Source of the DNA: an uncultured bacterium | GTDB taxonomy: Bacteria > Bacillota > Clostridia > Oscillospirales > Butyricicoccaceae | Assembly (NCBI GenBank): GCA_905215125.1 | Contig: CAJMOV010000160.1 | Coordinates: 1-5,001, forward strand | Direction: 5' to 3' | Length of the DNA: 5,001 bases | Shown: positions 1 to 5,001 of the stretch, one piece after another | How positions within the stretch are numbered: position 1 is the first letter of the stretch | Layout: each line of letters begins with the position of its first letter | Translations under genes and position numbers: made by a program | The notes under the pieces: model-generated | Seen by the model: the letters and a program-made list of their open reading frames with translations, nothing else | Told to the model about the DNA's origin: nothing | Database searches by the model: none

Positions 1-604
1 AATGCTTACATAAAATATCCAGAGAATGGACTTTGTTGACATCGCGCTCCATCCTTTCCAAAAGGCAAGGCTTGGATGCGGCGAGGTAAAGCCTGTCCCC
101 CAGCTGCTGATGCAGCAGGGCCTTTCGCCGGCAATTTCGGCGGGTTCGGCCGCCGTCATCAGCTTTGGCGTCGGCCCCAGGCAGGCACGCCGCAGATCTC
201 TTCGCTCGGCGCATGGGGCGTTCTGCAGATCAGGATCGATCCGCGTTTCACGCACCTGCCTGTCAACAACGATGCAGTCGTCGTTGTAAAGCTGGATATA
301 CCAGCCCCTTTTATAGGTGCAACTGAGGACGGCGCTGACGGCGTCGCCAGGAAGGGGGAAGAAGTACAGGGGCTTCTCTGCCCCCGCCGCGCGGATCATC
401 GCGCCGTTGTAGACGACCAGCGGAGCGGTCAGACCAATTTGTTTTGCATATTTTTGAGCCGAGAGGAACATCCGCCCCGTTGCCAGCGTGACGATTAACG
501 CCTTGCTTAACCAGCCGGCGTAGCGCTTCTGCAACGGCGTCAGGGATGGTCAGATCGGGCATGAGCAGAGTTTCATCCAAATCAAGGCAGAGCATTTTAG
601 GCAT
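1..604 (-). pseudogene. Cof-type HAD family phosphatase, frameshifted and cut by the left window edge
   Basis: The product would be a haloacid-dehalogenase superfamily hydrolase of the Cof/sugar-phosphatase type, a cytosolic Mg-dependent phosphatase that acts on small phosphorylated metabolites. Starting at ATG 604 the first frame reads MPKMLCLDLDETLL, with the motif I aspartates D8 and D10. It then loses coding sense after codon 36 (near 495-497). A second frame continues with VTLATGR (motif II Thr) and PLVVYNGAMI, a Cof-family signature, until about 217. A third frame may carry 215-175. The second frame returns at about 168-127 (KLMTAAEPAEIAG). From about 121 to the edge the first frame returns with GDRLYLAASKP and DVNKVHSLDIL, the motif III region. 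At least three shifts are therefore needed. Motif IV (GDxxND) would lie beyond the window. The start is supported by AGGAG at 611-615. It is either a decaying gene or error-rich sequence. Family is confident; substrate is unknown. Confidence 0.8.
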
Positions 605-610
605 GGGGAT

Positions 611-615
611 CTCCT
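611..615 (-). promoter_or_regulatory. Ribosome binding site of the HAD phosphatase gene, overlapping the upstream stop codon
   Basis: On the minus strand AGGAG lies six bases before ATG 604. The TAG stop of the membrane protein (616-614) sits inside this site, so termination of the first gene and initiation of the second are probably coupled. This fixes the phosphatase start and places the two genes in one operon. Confidence 0.75.
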
Positions 616-1255
616 ATCGAAAAAGCGCCGCGAAGACGTTGGGGTGAAGGATGTGGACAAGGGCCACGCCCAGCAGGATAAAGATGCAAATGTTAAAACC
701 GGTAAACAGCCAGGCCGTACGGATATAAAACCGTCCGCGACCCCCCAACTTGTTATCAAAGAAAAAATAGCGGTTTTTATAGGGGTAGCTTTGGAGAAAA
801 GCGGCGTCCATATCGTCGTATTTTCTGTTATTCTCCTTTGTGGAGTCATATTCCAGCAGAAAGCAGGAGATGCGCTGGGCTAACATCCAATGGTGTGAAA
901 AGACGACGTTCCACCGGTGTGTGAGGATCAGGCTGACAATGTTGAGCAGCATGAGCATGACCAGCGTCACGACGGACAGCAGCTGGCTGTCAAGCTCGAT
1001 AACAATAGCCAGAACCACACCGACCAGGGCGGCGAAAAGGGTAACGAACATCATGCGTTCGTTTTCCACATGGCGGGCCTGGCTGAGGTTTTCCTTCATC
1101 ATGTCCAGCAGAAAGGCTTCACGCGGGTGGCAGGCACTGTCGCCCGGCGGCGGGGGAGAGGGGACAGCCCTGAAAGCTTGTATACCGGGGGCTTGTCCGC
1201 TGCCGGCAGGACGGCGCGGCTTCTGGCCCCTTGCATGCTTGCGCGGCTTTTTCAT
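614..1255 (-). CDS. Hypothetical membrane protein, three predicted transmembrane segments
   Basis: I do not recognise this 213-residue protein. The first ~45 residues are basic and rich in Pro, Arg and Gly (starting MKKPRKHARGQKPRRP), so they are probably disordered and cytosolic. A short amphipathic stretch (about 50-67, including RHVENER) follows. Hydrophobic segments lie at about 68-86, 92-111 and 181-204. The first two form a hairpin with a very short acidic turn (ELDSQ). Between segments 2 and 3 lies a polar domain of about 70 residues with many aromatic residues (HRWNVVFSHHW, YPYKNRYFFFDNK). No signal peptide and no catalytic motif are visible. ATG 1255 is chosen because GAGGG at 1262-1266 lies six bases upstream; the internal Met pair near 1102 has no ribosome binding site. 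It is followed directly by the HAD phosphatase gene in the same operon. The helix pair after an Asn-Glu-Arg motif loosely recalls two-TM SLATT-like proteins, but I cannot confirm that. Confidence 0.75.
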   Translation of the reverse strand: MKKPRKHARGQKPRRPAGSGQAPGIQAFRAVPSPPPPGDSACHPREAFLLDMMKENLSQARHVENERMMFVTLFAALVGVVLAIVIELDSQLLSVVTLVMLMLLNIVSLILTHRWNVVFSHHWMLAQRISCFLLEYDSTKENNRKYDDMDAAFLQSYPYKNRYFFFDNKLGGRGRFYIRTAWLFTGFNICIFILLGVALVHILHPNVFAALFR

Positions 1256-1296
1256 ATCTTTCCCTCATCTGGTAGGCTTCACTCTTTCTTTTTCCT

Positions 1297-1325
1297 ATTC
1301 TACAACATTTTGCAGTGGATTGCCA
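1297..1325 (-). promoter_or_regulatory. Possible promoter of the membrane protein-phosphatase operon
   Basis: On the minus strand TGGCAA (1325-1320) and TAGAAT (1302-1297) are separated by 17 bases. The -10 box matches consensus at five of six positions, but the -35 box matches at only three. It lies between the gapA terminator and the ribosome binding site at 1262-1266, where a promoter is expected. The assignment is from pattern only. Confidence 0.4.
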
Positions 1326-1344
1326 CAGGTATTGCACAGAAAAC

Positions 1345-1376
1345 AGAAAAAAGCCGCCAGGAAAAAGGCGGCTTTT
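1345..1376 (-). terminator. Rho-independent terminator of the GAPDH gene
   Basis: On the minus strand a perfect 10-bp stem (AAAAGCCGCC with GGCGGCTTTT, arms 1376-1367 and 1358-1349) encloses an 8-base loop and runs into a T-rich tail. It begins 14 bases after the GAPDH stop codon, so gapA is probably transcribed alone. Confidence 0.9.
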
Positions 1377-1390
1377 GGAAAGGACACGGC

Positions 1391-2413
1391 TCAGCGGGCC
1401 AGGCTGTTGTCAACCTTGTACATGTGACGCACCAGCTCAAGGGTTTTGCAGGCATAACCCCATTCGTTGTCATACCAGGCGATCAGCTTGAGAAAGGTGC
1501 GGTTGAGGGCCATGCCGGCGCTGGCGTCAAAAATACAGGTGTGCGGATTGCCGGCGAAATCCGACGAAACAAACATTTGGTCAATATATTGCACGATGCC
1601 GGCCATTTCATTTTCAGAAGCGCGCTTGACGGCGGCGCAGACCTCCTCATAGCTGGCCTCGCGCTCAAGGTTGACGGTCAGGTCTACGACTGAGACATCA
1701 GGCACAGGGACGCGGAAGGAAATACCGGTCAGCTTGCCGTTGAGCTCTGGAATGACTTTGCCGACCGCCTTTGCCGCGCCCGTTGAGGACGGGATAATGT
1801 TGGCCGACGCGGCGCGGCCCGCGCGCCAGTCCTTGGTGGAAGTACCGTCGACGACCTTTTGCGAGGCCGTCATGGCATGTACGGTGGTCATCAGCCCTTC
1901 GCGGATGCCGAAATTGTCGTTGACAATTTTGGCCAGGGGAGCCAGGCAGTTGGTGGTACAAGACGAGTTGGAGACAAAGTTCATTTCCGGCGTGTACAGA
2001 TGCTCGTTGACCCCCATGACGAACAGGGGGGTATCGTCCTTGGAAGGGGCGGAGAAAATGACCTTTTTAGCGCCGGCGTCGATATGCGGCTGAGACTTTT
2101 CGGCGGTCAGGAAGCGGCCGGTGCAGTCGATGACATAGTCGGCGGAAACCGAAGCCCAGGGAATATTGCCGGGTTCCTTGGCGTTGAAGAGAGGAATACG
2201 CTTTCTGTTGACGATCAGCGCGCTGTCATCCGAAAGCACCTCGTGGTGCAGCGTGCCGTGCGTTGTGTCGTACTTCAGCATGTAAGCCAGGTAATCGGGC
2301 GCCTTGGACGGCGCGTTGATGGCGACAATCTCAATGTCAGGCATAAAGAGAGAAGCGCGCATCGCCAGACGGCCGATTCTGCCGAAGCCGTTAATACCAA
2401 CTCGAATGCTCAT
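1391..2413 (-). CDS. gap: Glyceraldehyde-3-phosphate dehydrogenase (type I), possibly NADP-accepting
   Basis: This cytosolic enzyme oxidatively phosphorylates glyceraldehyde 3-phosphate to 1,3-bisphosphoglycerate, or runs in reverse in gluconeogenesis. At 340 residues it has the usual family length. The N-terminal Rossmann motif GINGFGRIG (6-14) binds the dinucleotide. The catalytic loop SNSSCTTNC holds the nucleophile Cys152, with its base His179 in TTVHAMTA. The C-terminal signature WYDNEWGY is at 313-320. The stretch KDWRAGRAA resembles the E. coli GapA subgroup. Unusually, the residue after AIN33 is Ala34 where NAD-specific enzymes have Asp, and Thr191 stands where Pro is usual; both point to relaxed or NADP preference (inference). 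GGAGG at 2424-2428, ten bases upstream, supports the ATG at 2413. It has its own promoter and terminator, so it appears monocistronic, with a palindrome at the promoter that could be an operator. Function is certain; cofactor choice is not. Confidence 0.97.
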   Translation of the reverse strand: MSIRVGINGFGRIGRLAMRASLFMPDIEIVAINAPSKAPDYLAYMLKYDTTHGTLHHEVLSDDSALIVNRKRIPLFNAKEPGNIPWASVSADYVIDCTGRFLTAEKSQPHIDAGAKKVIFSAPSKDDTPLFVMGVNEHLYTPEMNFVSNSSCTTNCLAPLAKIVNDNFGIREGLMTTVHAMTASQKVVDGTSTKDWRAGRAASANIIPSSTGAAKAVGKVIPELNGKLTGISFRVPVPDVSVVDLTVNLEREASYEEVCAAVKRASENEMAGIVQYIDQMFVSSDFAGNPHTCIFDASAGMALNRTFLKLIAWYDNEWGYACKTLELVRHMYKVDNSLAR

Positions 2414-2470
2414 GTCTTAACATCCTCCAAAGTTTGTTTGTTTTTCCTCACATTCCCTTGAGCAAACCTG

Positions 2471-2491
2471 ATAATGTTCAATAAACATTAT
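2471..2491. repeat. Perfect inverted repeat on the gapA promoter, candidate operator
   Basis: ATAATGTT (2471-2478) and AACATTAT (2484-2491) are exact reverse complements separated by five bases. The element covers most of the gapA -10 box and the predicted transcription start, the usual place for a repressor site. The spacing does not fit the Rex consensus, and I cannot name the regulator. The AT-rich context raises the chance of a random match, but eight paired bases in each arm with a short spacer is notable. Confidence 0.5.
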
Positions 2492-2515
2492 ACACTAACT
2501 TATGGGCTGGAACAA
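2487..2515 (-). promoter_or_regulatory. Sigma-A type promoter of the GAPDH gene
   Basis: On the minus strand TTGTTC (2515-2510) is followed after 17 bases by a perfect TATAAT (2492-2487). Transcription would start near 2480, giving a leader of roughly 65 bases before ATG 2413. The AT-rich DNA further upstream (2516-2600) could act as an UP element. Confidence 0.7.
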
Positions 2516-2522
2516 GTTTAAT

Positions 2523-2554
2523 CTGAATAAATAAAAGATTTGTACAATATTCAG
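2523..2554. repeat. Weak spaced inverted repeat in the divergent intergenic region
   Basis: CTGAATA (2523-2529) and TATTCAG (2548-2554) are reverse complements separated by 18 bases, and the spacer ends in the 8-base palindrome TTGTACAA (2540-2547). The element lies between the gapA and kinase-like promoters. It could bind a regulator, but AT-rich DNA produces such matches by chance. Confidence 0.25.
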
Positions 2555-2582
2555 CTTATTTTTATTTTTAGAAAAAAATGAT

Positions 2583-2611
2583 TTGTAATAAAAGGTAAAA
2601 TGGTATATGAT
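2583..2611 (+). promoter_or_regulatory. Sigma-A type promoter of the kinase-like gene
   Basis: TTGTAA (2583-2588) and TATGAT (2606-2611) are separated by 17 bases. The boxes match consensus at four and five of six positions. Transcription would begin near 2618, giving a short leader to the coding sequence. Confidence 0.6.
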
Positions 2612-2641
2612 AGTAGGTAAAGGATCGAATGTTGCGAACTG

Positions 2642-3784
2642 GTGTCGAAGGGGGTCGGTGGATTGAGCGGGAATAAGTCAGTGGCGCTGACGTTTGGCGA
2701 GGTGTCCGACCTGTTCCGCAGCGACGAAGATTTCTATTTTCTTTGCTCAGCTTCGGGCAGGGTGCTGTTTACCGCCGGAAGCCTGAAGCTGTTTTTGGAA
2801 AACGATTTGACCGGCCGCAATCTGAATGATTTTTTGCCGCATAAAAGCGCAGCTGATATCATCGCCGCCGCCCATCAAAAGAAATATCACGCGTTTGAGT
2901 GTGAGCTGCTGAGGAGCCATTTTCGGGGTAGCGCCGAGCCGGAGGACGAATATATCGTCGTCATGCTGTTCCCGATCAGCGAAGACGGCAAAGCCTTTAT
3001 TCGCAAAAGCTCGGCCCAGTTTTTAAGCCGTGAGATTTCGGGGCAGCTGGGCATGATGTCGGCTGCCCTGAATATGATGCGCAGGGAAAGCGAGCGCTTG
3101 GACGCGCAAGAAAGGCTGACGGTCCCCATCTCTGTTATGGGGCAGAGTATCATGCGGCTGCTGCGGCTTTCGCGCAACATGCTGGACTGTGCGCTGTATG
3201 AAAATGGGGATCTTCCCCTGCGTCTGCAGGAAGGCGACCTGGGGGCGTTTTGCCGTGATTTGGCAAGCCGTCTGCACCCCGTCTGTCTTCGGGCCGGCAT
3301 CCGTTTGCAGTGGAATATACCCGATCAGCCCATTGTCTGCCTGTTTGATGAGGAAAAGGTTGAGCGCATGGTTTTGAATCTCCTGTCCAACGCTTTGAAG
3401 GCGAGGAGAGATTCGCCGGTGGATATCGCCGTCAGCGATCGCGGGGCAAGCGTTGCCATCACCGTGACCGACCACAGCGGCGGCATCGAGGGCGAGGCGC
3501 TGGGAGCCGCGATGAACAAGCACGCGGCAGCGGCGCCGGACCGCAGCGTCACAGCGGGCGGCGCCGGCTTTGGCTTGGCCCTGCTGCGCGCCTTTGCCGC
3601 GCGGCATGGCGGCACGCTGATTCTGAGCAGCAGCGCGGGCGGCACGTCGGCCTGTATTTCTCTGCCCAAGAATCTGGATAAAGAGCGCATGGCCTTCAAC
3701 GCCGCGCAGCTCGATTATGCCGGCGGATTCGATCATATCTTGCTCGAATTGTCCACTGTGCTGGATAAAGAATTTTACGCATGA
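2642..3784 (+). CDS. PAS-containing histidine-kinase-like ATPase lacking the phospho-acceptor histidine
   Basis: This is a 380-residue soluble protein with no membrane segment. Residues ~20-112 look like a PAS sensor fold (CSASGRVLFTAG, LTGRNLNDFLP). Residues ~120-185 form a helical region in the place of the dimerisation/H-box domain. Residues ~198-345 are a GHKL-type ATP-binding domain with an N box (ERMVLNLLSNALK, Asn246 and Asn250), a degenerate G1 box (DHSGGI, Asp277) and a G2 box (GAGFGLAL, 307-314). A ~35-residue tail follows. The H box reads REISGQLGMMSAAL: Arg130 replaces His, Gln replaces the usual Pro, and no His occurs between residues 95 and 211. Classical autophosphorylation there is unlikely, so it may be a pseudokinase or a regulatory ATPase (inference). 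No response regulator gene is adjacent. The start is uncertain: GTG 2642 has no good ribosome binding site, whereas TTG 2663 has AAGGGGG eight bases upstream. A strong terminator follows at once. Confidence 0.85.
   Translation: MSKGVGGLSGNKSVALTFGEVSDLFRSDEDFYFLCSASGRVLFTAGSLKLFLENDLTGRNLNDFLPHKSAADIIAAAHQKKYHAFECELLRSHFRGSAEPEDEYIVVMLFPISEDGKAFIRKSSAQFLSREISGQLGMMSAALNMMRRESERLDAQERLTVPISVMGQSIMRLLRLSRNMLDCALYENGDLPLRLQEGDLGAFCRDLASRLHPVCLRAGIRLQWNIPDQPIVCLFDEEKVERMVLNLLSNALKARRDSPVDIAVSDRGASVAITVTDHSGGIEGEALGAAMNKHAAAAPDRSVTAGGAGFGLALLRAFAARHGGTLILSSSAGGTSACISLPKNLDKERMAFNAAQLDYAGGFDHILLELSTVLDKEFYA
2648..2654 (+). promoter_or_regulatory. Ribosome binding site favouring a TTG start at 2663
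   Basis: AAGGGGG lies eight bases before the in-frame TTG at 2663. The nearest purine-rich site to GTG 2642 is AAAGGA at 2619-2624, 17 bases away and too far. If TTG 2663 is used the protein is 373 residues and loses only seven N-terminal residues, none in a domain. Confidence 0.45.
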
Positions 3785-3786
3785 GC

Positions 3787-3818
3787 AAAGCTGGGGCGCC
3801 GAAGCGCCCCAGCTTTTT
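3787..3818 (+). terminator. Strong hairpin terminator of the kinase-like gene, possibly shared with glyQS
   Basis: A perfect 13-bp stem (arms 3787-3799 and 3804-3816) with loop CGAA runs into TTTTT on the plus strand, starting two bases after the TGA stop at 3782-3784. Read from the minus strand the same hairpin has a C(UUCG)G tetraloop, an exceptionally stable form, but only a short T tract follows. It is clear for the plus-strand gene and plausible but weaker for the convergent glycyl-tRNA synthetase gene, whose stop is at 3834-3832. Confidence 0.9.
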
Positions 3819-3831
3819 CAAGCCCTACCTG

Positions 3832-4953
3832 CTAAAAAGCGATTTTTTCTTCAATATAAGCGCGCAGATCGGCGATGGGCAGGCGGATTTGGCTCATGCT
3901 GTCGCGTTCGCGCACAGTAACACAGCCGTCGCTTTCGCTTTCAAAGTCATAAGTGACGCAGAAGGGGGTGCCGATTTCATCCTGCCGGCGGTAACGCTTG
4001 CCGATTGAGCCGGAATCGTCAAAATCGCACATGAAATGGGCGGACAAATCAGCATAAATTTTACCGGCGGCCTCGCTCAGCTTTTTGGAAAGGGGAAGTA
4101 CGGCGCACTTGATGGGCGCCAGGATGGGGGAGAAGCGCAGGACGACGCGGACGTCGTTTTTCTCGGCGTCGACCAGCTCCTCATCGTAGGCGTCGGTCAG
4201 AGCGGCAAGCACAATGCGGTCGACGCCGACCGAAGGCTCGATACAGTAAGGCAGGTAGTGTTCATTGGTTTCGGTGTCGAAATACTCCATATTCTGGCCC
4301 GATGTCGTCTGATGGGCGTTTAAGTCATAATCAGTACGGGAAGCGACGCCCCACAGCTCACCCCAGCCAAAGGGGAAGAGATATTCAATATCGGTTGTCG
4401 CATTGGAATAATGCGACAGCTTTTCCTTTTCATGGTCATGGTAACGCAAATTTTCGGAATGCAGGCCGATGTCGCCCAAAAATTCCATACAGGCGCGCTT
4501 CCAATAATCAAACCATTCCAGCTCAGTACCGGGGCGGCAGAAAAATTCCAGCTCCATCTGCTCAAATTCGCGTGTGCGGAACACGAAGTTGCCTGGTGTG
4601 ATTTCATTGCGGAAGGACTTGCCGATCTGCGCGATACCAAAGGGTATTTTTTTTCGCGTTGTGCGCTGTACATTTTTGAAATTGACAAAAATACCTTGCG
4701 CTGTCTCGGGCCGCAGATAGATTTCTGATTTAGAGTCTTCTGTAATGCCAAGAAATGTCTTGAACATCAGGTTAAAGCTGCGGATGGGGGTGAAGTCAGT
4801 GCTGCCGCAGTTGGGGCATTTGATGCCGTTATCTTTAATATACTTTTCCATGTCGGCAAAATCAAGGCTGTCCGGCTCATGCCCACAGAAAGCCTCGATC
4901 AGGTTGTCGGCCCGGTGGCGCGTGCGGCAGGCTTTGCAGTCCATCAACGGGTC
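3832..4953 (-). CDS. glyQS: Glycyl-tRNA synthetase, single-chain type, N-terminal part missing
   Basis: This class II synthetase attaches glycine to tRNA-Gly in the cytosol and works as a homodimer of the single-chain type. Numbering from TTG 4947, visible features are a Cys cluster (CKAC at 4-7, CPNC at 44-47) typical of the insertion after motif 1, the motif 2 region (RPETAQGIF 79-87, RNEITPGNF 113-121), the glycine-pocket region (FGWGELWGVASRTDYDL), motif 3 (SVGVDRIVLA 239-248), and a C-terminal anticodon-binding domain (about 275-371, with DDSGSIGKRYRRQDEIGTPF). About 374 residues are present; the family is usually around 460, so motif 1 and the N-terminus are absent. Similarity stops abruptly: DPLMDCKAC fits the family, but the codons before 4953 do not. 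TTG 4947 is only a formal start without a ribosome binding site, so the gene is truncated or artificially joined. No promoter or T-box leader is in view. Identity is very secure. Confidence 0.95.
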   Translation of the reverse strand, partial: DPLMDCKACRTRHRADNLIEAFCGHEPDSLDFADMEKYIKDNGIKCPNCGSTDFTPIRSFNLMFKTFLGITEDSKSEIYLRPETAQGIFVNFKNVQRTTRKKIPFGIAQIGKSFRNEITPGNFVFRTREFEQMELEFFCRPGTELEWFDYWKRACMEFLGDIGLHSENLRYHDHEKEKLSHYSNATTDIEYLFPFGWGELWGVASRTDYDLNAHQTTSGQNMEYFDTETNEHYLPYCIEPSVGVDRIVLAALTDAYDEELVDAEKNDVRVVLRFSPILAPIKCAVLPLSKKLSEAAGKIYADLSAHFMCDFDDSGSIGKRYRRQDEIGTPFCVTYDFESESDGCVTVRERDSMSQIRLPIADLRAYIEEKIAF

Positions 4954-5001
4954 GCGTAGCCGTTGCCGCGGCCGCCGGGCTCCACGCCGATGAGGCGCAC
5001 G
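4954..5001 (-). other. Foreign-looking GC-rich stretch resembling tryptophan synthase beta, fused to glyQS
   Basis: On the minus strand from 5000 one frame reads VRLIGVEPGGRG, closely like the conserved LIGVEPGG segment of TrpB, before continuing to a TGA at 4946-4944 inside the synthetase sequence. By my count 36 of the 46 bases in 4956-5001 are G or C, clearly more than in the neighbouring genes. The frame in line with glyQS gives an Arg/Pro-rich peptide unlike any synthetase. I infer a junction between two unrelated genes near 4953-4965. The match is short, so the TrpB assignment is tentative. Confidence 0.45.

Noticed and set aside
917..1693. Long open frame on the plus strand (about 258 codons)
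   Set aside because: It runs antisense across the membrane protein, the gapA terminator and the 3' end of gapA. Its translation has no family-like motif and it has no ribosome binding site, so it is a shadow of the real genes.
1859..2461. Open frame of about 200 codons on the plus strand opposite gapA
   Set aside because: The minus strand encodes an unmistakable GAPDH here, so the opposite frame is a by-product of its codon usage.
2471..2491. Rex (NADH-sensing repressor) box at the gapA promoter
   Set aside because: The TGTT and AACA half-sites are separated by five bases, whereas the Rex consensus needs eight, so the palindrome was kept only as an unnamed candidate operator.
2414..2641. 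Small gene, tRNA or riboswitch in the divergent intergenic region
   Set aside because: The stretch is AT-rich with short inverted repeats and promoter boxes only; no cloverleaf, conserved riboswitch core or open frame with a ribosome binding site is visible.
3023..3736. Open frame of about 237 codons on the minus strand
   Set aside because: It is antisense to the kinase-like gene. The translation is low in recognisable structure, and the plus strand clearly encodes PAS and ATPase motifs.
4947..4949. TTG at 4947 as a true start of a short glycyl-tRNA synthetase
   Set aside because: It has no ribosome binding site and lies inside a conserved family segment (DPLMDCKAC) that begins before it, so the protein is truncated and does not genuinely start here.
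1..5001. CRISPR array, insertion sequence or phage-derived module
   Set aside because: I found no regularly spaced direct repeats, transposase-like coding sequence or terminal inverted repeats; the genes are housekeeping or chromosomal in type.

Overview
The window looks like chromosomal DNA of a low-to-medium GC Gram-positive bacterium (Bacillota, perhaps a gut clostridium of the Oscillospirales type). I infer this from the single-chain glycyl-tRNA synthetase, the strong AGGAGG-like ribosome binding sites, the sigma-A type promoters, the U-tailed hairpin terminators and the AT-rich intergenic stretch. The taxonomic placement is a guess from gene style; no marker in the window settles it.

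Layout from left to right. Positions 1-604 (minus) hold the first part of a Cof-type HAD phosphatase whose reading frame is broken several times. Positions 614-1255 (minus) encode an unrecognised membrane protein directly upstream of it, with its stop codon inside the phosphatase ribosome binding site, so the two form one transcription unit. Positions 1345-1376 are the terminator of the next gene, a complete glyceraldehyde-3-phosphate dehydrogenase (1391-2413, minus). Positions 2414-2641 form an AT-rich divergent promoter region. Positions 2642-3784 (plus) encode a soluble PAS/histidine-kinase-like protein. A strong hairpin terminator (3787-3818) separates it from the convergent glycyl-tRNA synthetase gene (3832-4953, minus), which lacks its N-terminal part because the sequence changes abruptly near 4953 into a short GC-rich stretch that reads like tryptophan synthase beta.

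How the genes fit together: GAPDH and GlyRS are housekeeping enzymes (central carbon metabolism and tRNA charging). The kinase-like gene is divergent from gapA and has its own promoter. No response regulator is visible next to it.

Most interesting points: the kinase-like protein has Arg where the phospho-accepting His should be, yet keeps a recognisable ATP-binding domain; the GAPDH lacks the Asp that normally selects NAD and has further changes pointing to NADP use; a perfect 8-5-8 inverted repeat lies on the gapA promoter; and both ends of the window show damage (frameshifts on the left, a chimeric junction on the right) that may be biological or may come from sequencing or assembly. I see no clear new multi-gene system, CRISPR array, transposon or structural RNA.
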